From assembly GCF_000379105.1 (NCBI RefSeq), contig NZ_KB900609.1, forward strand, positions 379,781 to 443,780: a DNA stretch of 64,000 bases. The letters are read 5' to 3'. The stretch comes from Methylobacterium sp. WSM2598 (GTDB lineage: Bacteria; Pseudomonadota; Alphaproteobacteria; Rhizobiales; Beijerinckiaceae). How positions within the stretch are numbered: position 1 is the first letter of the stretch; each line of letters opens with the position of its first letter. Below, piece after piece: positions 34,744 through 42,616 of the stretch. Below the pieces are notes generated by a model. The model worked only from the letters and a program-made list of their open reading frames with translations. It had not been told where the DNA came from and searched no databases. A program made the position numbers and the translations under genes.

Positions 34744-35184
34744 TCAGCCCCCGACGACCCGGGCGGCGGCGCGCGCCGCCTTGGCGTTGGCGGCGCCCTG
34801 CGCCGCGTCGGCGGCCTCGGCGGCGCGGGCGGTCTTGGCCCGCGCCTCGCAGCGCGCCCGCAGGGAGTCGAGCTCCTCCTCGGTCAGGTGCTCGATCCCG
34901 ATATAGACGTTCTGCGCCGCGCTCGCGCGGATCAGCTCGTCGAGCTTCGCCTGGATCGCGGCGCCGTCCCGGTTCTGAGTGTTCTGGATCAGGAACACCA
35001 TCAGGAAGGTGATGATGGTGGTGCCGGTGTTGATGATCAGCTGCCACGTATCGGAGTAGTGGAAGAATGGGCCGCTGACCGCCCAGATGAGGATGATCGC
35101 GATGCTGAGCGCGAAGGTGACGGGCTTGCCCGCCGCCCTGGCGACGGCGGCCGCGAAGTCCGAGAAGCTGCGGCGCGGCGCCAT
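34744..35184 (-). CDS. Low-affinity iron permease family protein
   Basis: A 146-residue protein with two membrane helices ('FALSIAIILIWAVSGPFF' and 'IINTGTTIITFLMVFLIQNT') joined by the family motif 'FHYSDTWQLIINTGTTI', followed by 'QNRDGAAIQAKLDELIRAS' and a helical Ala-rich tail. This is the bacterial version of the Fe(2+) low-affinity permease family; transport by the bacterial proteins is not well proven. The start is ATG 35184 with AGGAG six bases upstream; the longer frame to 35250 lacks support. It is convergent with the amidase gene. Confidence 0.87.
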   Translation of the reverse strand: MAPRRSFSDFAAAVARAAGKPVTFALSIAIILIWAVSGPFFHYSDTWQLIINTGTTIITFLMVFLIQNTQNRDGAAIQAKLDELIRASAAQNVYIGIEHLTEEELDSLRARCEARAKTARAAEAADAAQGAANAKAARAAARVVGG

Positions 35185-35479
35185 GCGAAGCTCCTGCGAG
35201 AGGCGGGCGAGAAGGGGGATCGTGGTGCCCGCGAGCCCCTTCAAAAGCATTCACCGCGCCCACGGTTCCGCCCCTTGACGCCGGGCGCGACGAGGCGCAG
35301 GGAACATTCAGCCTGCGCCCGCATCTCGCGCCGCGGGCTCATCCCGAGAACCCCCACCCCATGCCGAGCGACAGTCACAGTCGACCGACCGTGCCGTTCC
35401 CGAGCCATCGGCTGACCGCTCGCGCCTGAGCGGCTCACCACGACCGGCCCGGAACGGCTGGTCGACAGGAAGGTGAGCC

Positions 35480-36850
35480 ATGATCGATACCCTGAGCCTC
35501 GACGGGACCGTCGAGCCGGCGGCGCTGGCCGCCCGCCTCTCCGACGAGAGGGCCCCCGACATCGTCGAAGCCCTGAACGAGGAGGCGCCCGAGGTCGCCG
35601 CCGCGATCCTGCTGGGCCTGCCCCACGACCGGGCCGTCGAGGTGCTGGACCAGCCCGAGCTCTCCTGCGCGGCGGACATCATCGAGATGCTGCCCCGCGA
35701 CCGGGTCGCGTCCTACCTCAGCGCGATGTCGGCCGACCGGGTGACCGACCTGCTCCTGGAGATCGAGGAGCCGGGCCTGTCGGACCTGCGCGCCCGCCTC
35801 GACGCGGAGACCCGGGGCGCCGTCGACAAGCTGATGGCCTATCCGGAGGAGAGCGTCGGCTCGATCATGACGACGGAATTCGTCTCGGTCCCGGCGACCT
35901 GGACGATCCGGCGGACGCTGGAGCACATCCGCGAGGTCGAGCGCACCCGCGAGACCGTCTACTCGATCTTCGTGCTCGATCCGCGCACGCGGGCGCTCAC
36001 CAAGGCGGTCCCCCTGCGGCGCCTGCTCTCGGGGGAGCCGGGCGACAACATCCTGTCGGTGGCCCCCGCGCGGCGCCCGATCGTGGTCAGCGCCGATGCC
36101 AGCCGCGACGAGGCGGCGCGCCTGATCTCGAAATACGACCTCCTGGCGATCCCGGTGGTCGACGAGTCGAACCACGTCATCGGCATCGTCACGGTGGACG
36201 ACGTCATCGACGCCATGGTGCAGCGCCAGACCGAGCAGGTGCAGCGCTTCGGCGGCATGGAGGCCCTCGACGAGCCCTACATGGACATCTCGTTCTGGCA
36301 GATGATCCGCAAGCGGGCCGGCTGGCTCTGCGTGCTGTTCCTGTCCGAGATGCTGACCGCCAGCGCCATGCAGGGCTTCGAGGGCGAATTGGAGAAGGCG
36401 ATCGTCCTGACCCTGTTCATCCCGCTGATCATGAGTTCGGGCGGCAATTCCGGCTCGCAGGCGACCTCGCTGCTGATCCGGGCCCTCGCCCTGCATCAGC
36501 TGAAGCTCGGCGACTGGTGGCGGGTCGCCCTGCGCGAGATCCCGGCCGGGATCACGCTCGGCGCGATACTCGGGCTGATCGGCATCGTGCGGATTTTCAT
36601 CTGGCAGAAGACCGGGCTCTACGATTACGGCGAGCACTGGGTCCTGGTTGCCCTGACGGTCGGCACGGCGCTGATCGGCATCGTGCTGTTCGGCTCGCTC
36701 GCCGGCTCGATGCTGCCCTTCATCCTGCAGCGCCTCGGCTTCGACCCGGCGACGGCCTCGGCGCCGTTCGTGGCGACCCTCGTCGACGTGTCGGGCCTCG
36801 TGATCTACTTCACGGTGGCGCTGGTGATCCTGAGGGGCACCCTGCTGTGA
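35480..36850 (+). CDS. mgtE: Magnesium transporter MgtE
   Basis: A 456-residue protein with the full MgtE layout: an N-terminal superhelix (about 15 to 130), two CBS domains (about 140 to 265; 'VGSIMTTEFVSVP', 'KYDLLAIPVVDESNHVIGIV', 'TVDDVIDAM') and five membrane helices (about 285 to 456) with the pore motif 'IPLIMSSGGNSGSQATSLLI'. CBS and N-domain acidic residues gate the channel according to cytoplasmic Mg2+. The start ATG 35480 follows AGGAAGG. The 295-bp gap upstream holds no gene and no recognisable M-box structure. Confidence 0.95.
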   Translation: MIDTLSLDGTVEPAALAARLSDERAPDIVEALNEEAPEVAAAILLGLPHDRAVEVLDQPELSCAADIIEMLPRDRVASYLSAMSADRVTDLLLEIEEPGLSDLRARLDAETRGAVDKLMAYPEESVGSIMTTEFVSVPATWTIRRTLEHIREVERTRETVYSIFVLDPRTRALTKAVPLRRLLSGEPGDNILSVAPARRPIVVSADASRDEAARLISKYDLLAIPVVDESNHVIGIVTVDDVIDAMVQRQTEQVQRFGGMEALDEPYMDISFWQMIRKRAGWLCVLFLSEMLTASAMQGFEGELEKAIVLTLFIPLIMSSGGNSGSQATSLLIRALALHQLKLGDWWRVALREIPAGITLGAILGLIGIVRIFIWQKTGLYDYGEHWVLVALTVGTALIGIVLFGSLAGSMLPFILQRLGFDPATASAPFVATLVDVSGLVIYFTVALVILRGTLL

Positions 36851-36853
36851 GGC

Positions 36854-37396
36854 TCAGCGCTGCTCGATCGTGAGCTTCTGGAACCCCTTGGGCGAGAGCT
36901 TCGGCTTCTTCGCGCTGAGGATCCGGGAGTTCACCCCGGTCCAGCCGATCTCGCCCGAGAGCCGGCCGTACTCGATCTTCGGGCAGCGGTTCATCACGAC
37001 GGTGACGCCGCGCGCCTCCGCCCTGGCGGCGGCCTCGTCGTTGCGCACGCCGAGCTGCATCCAGATCACCTTGGGCAGCGGGTCGAGGGCCAGGGCCTCG
37101 TCGACCAGGGGGCCGGCGGCCTCGGAATTGCGGAAGATCTCCACCATGTCGACGGGACGCCCCAGCTCCGCCAAGCGCCCGACCGCGCGCCGGCCGAGGA
37201 GATCCTGCCCGGCGAGGCCCGGATTGACCGGGATGACGTCGTAGCCGCGCTCCAGCAGGTACTTGGTGACGATCCAGCTCGGCCGGGCCGGGTTGGCCGA
37301 GGCGCCCACGAGGGCGATCGAGCGCACCGCGCGCAGCAGGCCGCGCAGGTGCTCGGTGTCGTAATCGTCGTGGCGGGCGGGGTCGGAGAGGGGCAT
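36854..37396 (-). CDS. CoA-binding domain protein (YccU-like)
   Basis: A 180-residue protein with a CoA-binding Rossmann-like domain: 'SIALVGASANPARPSWIVTK', 'YDVIPVNPGLAGQDLLGRRA', 'VDMVEIFRNSEAAGPLVDEA', 'VIWMQLGVRNDEAAARAEA' and 'VVMNRCPKIEYGRL'. It lacks the ATP-grasp part of acyl-CoA synthetases, as in YccU-type proteins of unknown role. The start ATG 37396 gives the family length. The frame stays open 35 codons further through copy 3 of the dispersed repeat, so a longer N-terminus (SEAYIRIAEMGDGDAIRRM and beyond) is possible but not typical. The crotonase gene lies upstream on the same strand. Confidence 0.87.
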   Translation of the reverse strand: MPLSDPARHDDYDTEHLRGLLRAVRSIALVGASANPARPSWIVTKYLLERGYDVIPVNPGLAGQDLLGRRAVGRLAELGRPVDMVEIFRNSEAAGPLVDEALALDPLPKVIWMQLGVRNDEAAARAEARGVTVVMNRCPKIEYGRLSGEIGWTGVNSRILSAKKPKLSPKGFQKLTIEQR

Positions 37397-37430
37397 CGTG
37401 TTCCGGTGCGGCGGCTGGTGGGACCTCGCG

Positions 37431-37507
37431 GCGTCATACGACATCCGACGGATTGCGTCGCCATCTCCCATTTCGGCAATGCGGATGTAGGCTTCGCTCA
37501 CGCGCCG
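37431..37507 (-). repeat. Dispersed intergenic repeat, copy 3
   Basis: On the minus strand it starts three bases after the crotonase stop codon with GGCGCGTGAGCGAAGCC. It then forms an outer stem CATCCG/CGGATG around two small inner stems, one of them GATGGC-GAC-GCAATC. The shared frame encodes SEAYIRIAEMGDGDAIRRM and runs in frame into the CoA-binding protein gene. It closely matches copy 4 at 56660-56753. Confidence 0.75.
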
Positions 37508-37510
37508 CCC

Positions 37511-38293
37511 TCACCCCTTGCGCGCGAGGAAGGCGGCGATCCCCTCCTCCGCCGCGCGGGCCAGCATGTTCTCGGTCATCACCCGGCCGGCATGGGCGTA
37601 GGCCTCCGCGAGCGGCATCTCGATCTGCTCGTAGAAGGCCCGTTTCCCGACCCGCACCGTGTAGGGGCTGCGCGCCGCGATCCCGCGCGCGAGCGCCTCG
37701 GCCTCCGCCAGCGCGGTCCCGGCGGGCACCACCCGGTTGACGAGGCCGAGATCCCGGGCCTCGGCCGCCTCGACCATCTCGGCGGTCAGCAGCATCGCCA
37801 TCGCGGCCTTGCGCGACAGGTTGCGCGACAGCGCCACCATCGGGGTCGAGCAGAACAGGCCGATCTGCACGCCGGGCGTCGCGAAGCGCGCCGCCTCGCC
37901 GGCCACGGCGAGGTCGCAGGAGGCGACCAGCTGGGCGCCCGCCGCCGTCGCCACCCCCTCCACCGCCGCGATCACCGGCTGCGGCAGGCGCGGGATCGCC
38001 ATCATCACCTGGGAGCAGAGGTCGAACAGGGCCGCGAACCGCGCCGCGCCCCGGTCCGGCTCGGCCCGGAAGGCCGTCATCTCCTTGAGGTCGTGGCCGG
38101 CGCAGAAGGCCGGCCCCTCGGCCGCCAGGACCACCGCCCGGATCGCCTCGTCCTCGCCGAGCGCCGCCAGGGCGTCCAGCAGGGCGCCGAGCAGCGCCTG
38201 CGACAGGGCGTTGCGGGCCCGCGGCCGGTTGAGCGTCAGGGTCGCGACGCCGTCCCGGTCGCGGCGCGTGAGCAGGGATGCGGTCTCGTCCAT
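37511..38293 (-). CDS. Enoyl-CoA hydratase/isomerase family protein (ECHDC3-like)
   Basis: A 260-residue crotonase-fold protein. The oxyanion-hole segments are 'AFCAGHDLKEMTAF' and 'VEGVATAAGAQLVASCDLAV'. At the positions of the two catalytic Glu residues of true enoyl-CoA hydratases it has Gln ('GAQL') and no acid ('GLFCSTPMVALSRN'). This 'GLFCSTP' pattern is that of the ECHDC3 group, whose reaction is not well defined. Hydratase activity is therefore doubtful. Start ATG 38293. The stop is followed at once by copy 3 of the dispersed repeat and then the CoA-binding protein gene. Confidence 0.85.
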   Translation of the reverse strand: MDETASLLTRRDRDGVATLTLNRPRARNALSQALLGALLDALAALGEDEAIRAVVLAAEGPAFCAGHDLKEMTAFRAEPDRGAARFAALFDLCSQVMMAIPRLPQPVIAAVEGVATAAGAQLVASCDLAVAGEAARFATPGVQIGLFCSTPMVALSRNLSRKAAMAMLLTAEMVEAAEARDLGLVNRVVPAGTALAEAEALARGIAARSPYTVRVGKRAFYEQIEMPLAEAYAHAGRVMTENMLARAAEEGIAAFLARKG

Positions 38294-38384
38294 GGCGGCG
38301 GAAGGGCTCCTCGTCCGGAGCCCCATTGTCGGGCGGCCCGGCCCGTGCTGCAAGGCGGGCCCCTCCCCGACGGATCCGGAGCCG

Positions 38385-38822
38385 ATGCCGACCGAACCCG
38401 TGATGAGCCGCGAGGCCGTGATCGCCTACCTCGACGAGGTGTTTCCGCAGATCCATCACGGCGGCCCCGGCCCGGTGGTGGAGTCGGTGGGCCCGCTCAC
38501 GGCCAGCCTGCGCCTGCCCTATCACGAGCGCCACCTGCGGCCCGGCGGCACGATCTCGGGACCGGCCATGATGGCGCTCGCCGACCTCGCCCTCTACGCG
38601 GCGATCCTGGCGAGCCTCGGCCCGGTCGCCCTCGCGGTCACCACGAACCTGTCCTTCAACTTCATGCGCAAGCCCGCGCCGCGCGACCTGATCGGCGAGG
38701 CGCGGCTGATGAAGCTCGGCCGCCAGCTGGCGGTCGGCGAGGTGCTGATCCGCAGCGCGGGCGAGCCGGACCTCGTCTGCCACGCCACCGGCACCTACGC
38801 CATCCCGCCGCGGCGTAACTAG
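38385..38822 (+). CDS. PaaI-family hotdog thioesterase
   Basis: A 145-residue hotdog-fold protein of the PaaI/YbgC-like group: 'LPYHERHLRPGGTISGPAMM' (the substrate loop and active-site region), 'ALADLALYAAILASLG' (central helix) and 'VALAVTTNLSFNFMRKPAPR' (dimer strand). It should hydrolyse acyl-CoA thioesters. CGGAG five bases upstream supports ATG 38385; an ATG at 38403 is possible. It is divergent from the crotonase gene with a gap of about 90 bp. Confidence 0.87.
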   Translation: MPTEPVMSREAVIAYLDEVFPQIHHGGPGPVVESVGPLTASLRLPYHERHLRPGGTISGPAMMALADLALYAAILASLGPVALAVTTNLSFNFMRKPAPRDLIGEARLMKLGRQLAVGEVLIRSAGEPDLVCHATGTYAIPPRRN

Positions 38823-38897
38823 CGGTATCACGCTACCACAAGCACCAAGCGCTTTGTCCGATTGGATATTTTCCGCAGTGCTCCCCGGCGAAAGCGA

Positions 38898-38926
38898 TTG
38901 ACGGGCGCCCCCTCCTCGCGTACACA
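38898..38926 (+). promoter_or_regulatory. Probable sigma-70-type promoter of rplM-rpsI
   Basis: TTGACG at 38898-38903 and TACACA at 38921-38926 are separated by 17 bases, a good fit to housekeeping promoters of alphaproteobacteria. The predicted start of transcription near 38933 would leave a leader of about 65 bases before rplM. Confidence 0.55.
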
Positions 38927-38999
38927 CCCGGCCATCGCCGCCGCGCCCCTCGCGTGGCGGCGTCCTGTTTCTGAAGAAAGTTCTCGGGATTCCAGCGCG

Positions 39000-39461
39000 A
39001 TGAAGACCTTTTCGCTGAAGCCCGCCGACGTCGAGAAGAAGTGGGTGATCATCGACGCCGAGGGCCTCGTCGTAGGCCGTCTCGCGTCGATCGTCGCGAT
39101 GCGTCTGCGGGGCAAGCACAAGCCCCAGTATACGCCCCACGTCGATTGCGGCGACAACGTGATCGTGATCAACGCGGACAAGGTGAAGTTCACCGGCCGC
39201 AAGTACGATCAGAAAGTCTATTACCACCACACCGGCTTCCCGGGCGGCATCAAGGAGCGCTCGGCGAAGTACATCCTCGAGGGCCGGTTCCCCGAGCGCG
39301 TGGTCGAGAAGGCGGTGGAGCGCATGCTGCCGCGCGGCCCGCTGTTCCGGAGGATCCTCGGCAACCTGCGGGTCTACAAGGGCTCGGAGCACCCCCACGC
39401 CGCCCAGCAGCCGGAGACGCTCGACGTCGCCGCTCTCAACCGCAAGAACGTGAGCGCGTAA
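39000..39461 (+). CDS. rplM: 50S ribosomal protein L13
   Basis: A 153-residue protein: '[19 protein letters not shown]' at the start, '[19 protein letters not shown]', '[20 protein letters not shown]', '[20 protein letters not shown]' and '[20 protein letters not shown]'. All are L13 landmarks, and the length suits the alphaproteobacterial form. L13 is an early-assembly protein of the large subunit. One base separates its stop from the rpsI start, the usual L13-S9 operon. The frame begins upstream at 38862, but ATG 39000 is the conserved start. Confidence 0.98.
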   Translation: MKTFSLKPADVEKKWVIIDAEGLVVGRLASIVAMRLRGKHKPQYTPHVDCGDNVIVINADKVKFTGRKYDQKVYYHHTGFPGGIKERSAKYILEGRFPERVVEKAVERMLPRGPLFRRILGNLRVYKGSEHPHAAQQPETLDVAALNRKNVSA

Positions 39462-39462
39462 G

Positions 39463-39951
39463 ATGGCGACCCTTCAGTCCCTCGCCGATCTCGGCCAGGC
39501 CAACAAGGCGGCCCTCGGGACCGCCGAGAACGAGGCCCCGGTCCACGTCCAGAAGCTGGACGCTCACGGCCGCGCCTACGCCACCGGCAAGCGCAAGGAC
39601 GCGGTCGCCCGCGTCTGGATCAAGCCCGGCTCCGGCGTGATCACGGTCAACGATCGCCCGGTCGAGACCTACTTCGCCCGCCCGGTGCTGCGGATGATCC
39701 TGCAGCAGCCGCTCCAGGTCGCCAACCGCGCCGACCAGTACGACATCGTCGTCACGGTCACCGGCGGCGGCCTCTCGGGCCAGGCCGGCGCGGTGCGCCA
39801 CGGCCTCGCCAAGGCCCTGACCCACTACGAGCCGGAGCTGCGCTCGCCCCTCAAGCGCGAGGGCTTCCTGACCCGCGACCCGCGCGTGGTCGAGCGCAAG
39901 AAGTACGGCCGCAAGAAGGCCCGCCGCAGCTTCCAGTTCTCGAAGCGCTGA
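39463..39951 (+). CDS. rpsI: 30S ribosomal protein S9
   Basis: A 162-residue protein. The N-terminal 35 residues are the extension common in alphaproteobacterial S9. The core follows with '[20 protein letters not shown]', '[19 protein letters not shown]', '[19 protein letters not shown]' and the C-terminal tail '[17 protein letters not shown]' that reaches the P-site tRNA. It is cotranscribed with rplM and followed by an intrinsic terminator. Confidence 0.98.
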   Translation: MATLQSLADLGQANKAALGTAENEAPVHVQKLDAHGRAYATGKRKDAVARVWIKPGSGVITVNDRPVETYFARPVLRMILQQPLQVANRADQYDIVVTVTGGGLSGQAGAVRHGLAKALTHYEPELRSPLKREGFLTRDPRVVERKKYGRKKARRSFQFSKR

Positions 39952-39996
39952 GGGCGTCGCGCATCCGCGCGACTTTGCCGGCACGACATCGTCGGC

Positions 39997-40032
39997 AAGG
40001 GCGGCCCGGAGAACCGGGCCGCCCTTCTCTTT
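39997..40032 (+). terminator. Rho-independent terminator after rpsI
   Basis: Arms AAGGGCGGCCCGG and CCGGGCCGCCCTT (13 bp, loop AGAA) are followed by CTCTTT. It ends the rplM-rpsI transcript. The carbonic anhydrase gene converges from the other side and may share the hairpin. Confidence 0.8.
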
Positions 40033-40059
40033 GGCGGCTGCTCAGCCGCGCCGCGCCGC

Positions 40060-40752
40060 TCATTCGGCGGCCCGGGGCATGTCCGCCGCGGCGCGGGCCT
40101 CGGGCGCCTCGGCGACCGGCATGTCGGCATCGCCCGCGAAGGGCAGAAAGCGCTGGGCCTCGCCGTCATAGGCCAGGATCTCGCCCGTCTCGATGGCGAA
40201 GAACCAGCCGTGCAGGCGCAGCTCCCCCTTGGCCATCGCCGCGGCGACGCTCGGATGGGTGCGCAGGTGCGTGAGCTGCGCCACCACGTTCTCCATGGCG
40301 AGCGCGCGCAGGCGGGTGGCCGGGTCGATGTCCGGCGGGTAGGCCTCGCAGACGATCCGCTCGGCCGCGCAGGAATGGCGCAGCCACGCGGCCACGCTCG
40401 GCATCGCGTCGAGCGCGTTGGGTTGCATCAGCCCCTTCATCGCGCCGCAATCCGAGTGGCCGCAGACCACGATGTCGCGCACGCCGAGCGCCACCACCGC
40501 GTACTCGATCGCCGAGGAGACGCCGCCATTCTGCTGCGTGAAGGGCGGCACGATGTTGCCGGCGTTGCGGCAGACGAAGAGTTCGCCCGGGTCGGCCTGG
40601 GTGATGTGCTCGGGCGCGACGCGGGAATCCGCGCAGGCGATGATCAGCGCCTTCGGCTGCTGCCCGTCGCGCACGAGGCGCTGGTACATCTGCTGCTGCC
40701 CCGGGAAGACCCGCTCGCGGAAGGTCGAGATGCCCTGAATGATCGTGTCCAT
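40060..40752 (-). CDS. Beta-class carbonic anhydrase
   Basis: A 230-residue enzyme with the complete zinc site: Cys and Asp-Arg in 'ALIIACADSRVAPEHI', and His and Cys in 'DIVVCGHSDCGAMKGL'. 'NAGNIVPPFTQQNGGVSSAI' and 'LHGWFFAIETGEILAYD' are also typical. It interconverts CO2 and bicarbonate in the cytoplasm. The C-terminal 25 residues are Ala/Glu-rich and variable. Start ATG 40752 with GAGG upstream. Its 5' side faces a long non-coding region with a strong dyad at 41067-41098. Confidence 0.94.
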   Translation of the reverse strand: MDTIIQGISTFRERVFPGQQQMYQRLVRDGQQPKALIIACADSRVAPEHITQADPGELFVCRNAGNIVPPFTQQNGGVSSAIEYAVVALGVRDIVVCGHSDCGAMKGLMQPNALDAMPSVAAWLRHSCAAERIVCEAYPPDIDPATRLRALAMENVVAQLTHLRTHPSVAAAMAKGELRLHGWFFAIETGEILAYDGEAQRFLPFAGDADMPVAEAPEARAAADMPRAAE

Positions 40753-41066
40753 GGAGAGATCCTCGCTGTCGGGAGATGAGGGAGTGTCCGGCGCGGCGCG
40801 GCCGCCGGGGTGCTCCGGCATGCGGGGGGCCGCGCGCAACGCCGCGTCAAGGGCCCGGTCGGACCGCCGGTTCGGTGCGCGGGTCCGGGGCCCGGTCCGC
40901 TGCCGGGCGGTCGGATGCCGGGCGGTCGGCACGGACCGCCCGCCTGCCCGGCCGCTGCCCCGCCCGCGCCTCGGCCCGCGGCGGCGCGGGACGCGCCGCG
41001 TCTGCCCTTGGGTTCCATCGTTCCGCAACGATTGTCTCCACGCAATCATCCTCTTGTCGTCTGATT

Positions 41067-41098
41067 TCGCGATGAAACAACGCTCTGTTGCATCGCGA
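41067..41098. promoter_or_regulatory. Long inverted repeat upstream of carbonic anhydrase
   Basis: Arms TCGCGATG and CATCGCGA pair perfectly. After one mismatch AACA pairs with TGTT, leaving a 6-base centre. It lies in the AT-richer part of a divergent intergenic region, about 315 bp from the carbonic anhydrase start. An operator for a dimeric regulator or a structured leader element is possible. Confidence 0.45.
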
Positions 41099-41245
41099 TT
41101 TCAGAGATAGGACAGGGCTCATCTATCGCCAGGTGCGAAAACGCACCCGGATGATCTGACATTTTAATCCCGCGGCGGAGCGGCGCAGGCTGGCGGGGCA
41201 TGGGCTCGGCTCGCGCCGCGGGGGCGCCGGCCCAAGCAGAGGTGG

Positions 41246-41268
41246 CCCCTTCGGCGAATGATGCTTAG
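41246..41268. repeat. Partial copy of the palindromic element
   Basis: This 23-base stretch, ending GAATGATGCTTAG, is identical to 44447-44469. It is the right half of the element without its left arm. It lies 46 bp before the protease start. Confidence 0.7.
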
Positions 41269-41313
41269 GGTCGATCCGACGGGATGCCGCATCGAAGCTC
41301 CGGAGCTGTCGCC

Positions 41314-42069
41314 ATGGGCCGCTGGCCGCGCCTCCTCACCCGCGCCGCGCCGTGGCTGCTCGGGCTCGCGGCGGGCCTGGCCGGCAATCTTCCGGCGCAG
41401 GCGATCGAGGGCGGCGCCCCGGCGCGACCGCGCGACGCCCTGGCCCGCGCCACGGTGGCGCTGGGCACCGTCAACCAGTCGGGCGACGACATCCAGGTCA
41501 CCCGCTGCTCCGGGGTCCTGATCGCGCGGGACCTCGTCCTCACGGCGGCGCACTGCATCGGCGAGAGCCCGCTCGGCGCCGTGGTGGTGTTCTACCGCGG
41601 CAGCGACCCGGTCGGGCCGGTCTACCGGGCGGCGGCGGTGTCGCGCTTCGCGGTCGACCGCGACGGGGCGGAGGCCGGGGACCTCGGCATCAACCTCGCG
41701 GCCCTCTCCCTCGACATCGCGGTGGTGCGCCTCGCCCGGCCGGTGCGCGACCGCGCGCCGGTGGCGGTCGGCCGGCCCGTGCGCCGCCTGCCCGGGCGGC
41801 TGGTCCTCGCCGGGGTCGGCCTCTCGGGCGGCGCGCCGGGGACGCTGAAGACCGCGCGCCTCACGCCCCTGGCGATGACCGCGACCGGCCTCACCTTCGC
41901 GCGCAGCGAGGGCGCCCAGGTCTGCATCGGCGATTCGGGCGGGCCGGTGGTGACGGCGGGCGGCGGGCGGCTGTGGGGCGTGGCGAGCGCGGTCATCACC
42001 GCGACGCCGCCCTGCGGCAGCCTCGTGGTGATCGCCCCCGCGGGCGCGCGCCTCGCCCGGGGGCCGTGA
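41314..42069 (+). CDS. Secreted trypsin-like serine protease
   Basis: A 251-residue S1-family protein. A signal peptide ('LLGLAAGLAGNLPAQA') is followed by 'IEGGAPARP', which resembles the activation site. The triad is His in 'LTAAHCIGE', Asp in 'LSLDIAVVRLARP' and Ser in 'CIGDSGGPVVT'. Several Cys residues could form disulfides. It is probably active in the periplasm or medium. Its substrate is unknown. GGAG eight bases upstream favours ATG 41314 over ATG 41284. Confidence 0.87.
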   Translation: MGRWPRLLTRAAPWLLGLAAGLAGNLPAQAIEGGAPARPRDALARATVALGTVNQSGDDIQVTRCSGVLIARDLVLTAAHCIGESPLGAVVVFYRGSDPVGPVYRAAAVSRFAVDRDGAEAGDLGINLAALSLDIAVVRLARPVRDRAPVAVGRPVRRLPGRLVLAGVGLSGGAPGTLKTARLTPLAMTATGLTFARSEGAQVCIGDSGGPVVTAGGGRLWGVASAVITATPPCGSLVVIAPAGARLARGP

Positions 42070-42097
42070 GGCGGGAGGCGCCCGCCCGGGGCCCCGC

Positions 42098-42616
42098 CTA
42101 AAGCGGGTCTCCCTCGGGCGCCGGCAGCGCCATCACCCGCGGCGGGTGGCCGGTCGCCTCCAGGAAGCGGATCAGGTCGCCGGGCGTGATCGCGGTCGTC
42201 GCCGCGTTGTGGAGCGGGTGGACATTCACCGGGTCCCGCGCCATCAGCGCGGCGTCGAGGACGACGCTCACCGCGCCCGCGCGGTCGTTGATCACCCCGA
42301 AGGGCGTGACCGAGCCGGGCTTGACGCCCAGCACCGCCTCCAGGAGCTCGGCCGAGCCGAAGGAGAGCCGGCCCGTCGCCCCGATCACCCCGTGCAGCCG
42401 CTTGAGATCGATCGCCGCCTCGGCCTGGGCCACCACCAGGAACAGCCGCCCGCGCTTGTCCTTGAGGAACAGGTTCTTGGAATGCCCGCCCGGCATCCCG
42501 GCCTTGAGGTCGCGGGATTCCGCCACCGTGTGCACGGGCCGGTGCGCGACCGTGCGCACCGGGATGCCGAGATCGGCCAGGTAGGCGAACAGGTCGTCCG
42601 GGCCGGCGGCCGTCAT
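42098..42616 (-). CDS. YbaK/ProX-family aminoacyl-tRNA deacylase
   Basis: A 172-residue protein of the prolyl-tRNA editing (ProXp) family: 'VAHRPVHTVAESRDL', 'GGHSKNLFLKDKRGRLFLVV' (catalytic Lys), 'ATGRLSFGSAELLEAVLGV', 'GSVTPFGVINDRAGAVSVVL' and 'NVHPLHNAATTAITPGDLI'. It hydrolyses mischarged Ala-tRNA(Pro) or a similar product. The start overlaps the dehydratase stop by 4 bp, so the three genes crotonase, dehydratase and this one form an operon. Confidence 0.9.
   Translation of the reverse strand: MTAAGPDDLFAYLADLGIPVRTVAHRPVHTVAESRDLKAGMPGGHSKNLFLKDKRGRLFLVVAQAEAAIDLKRLHGVIGATGRLSFGSAELLEAVLGVKPGSVTPFGVINDRAGAVSVVLDAALMARDPVNVHPLHNAATTAITPGDLIRFLEATGHPPRVMALPAPEGDPL

Larger units (their letters stand above)
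40753..41313. other. Intergenic region of 561 bp between divergent carbonic anhydrase and protease genes
   Basis: No gene is supported here. The part 40800-41000 is extremely GC-rich and contains short direct repeats (GCCGGGCGGTCGG twice near 40905-40930). The part 41030-41165 is less GC-rich and holds the dyad at 41067-41098. A 23-base segment at 41246-41268 is an exact copy of part of the palindromic element at 44419-44465. Confidence 0.45.

Noticed and set aside
35185..35479. M-box magnesium riboswitch ahead of mgtE
   Set aside because: No M-box consensus or terminator-antiterminator pair could be recognised.
39976..39996. Dyad TTGCCGGCACGACATCGTCGGCAA-like before the rpsI terminator as a repeat shared with 15690-15715
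   Set aside because: Only about 15 bases are alike and one arm differs, so common origin cannot be claimed.
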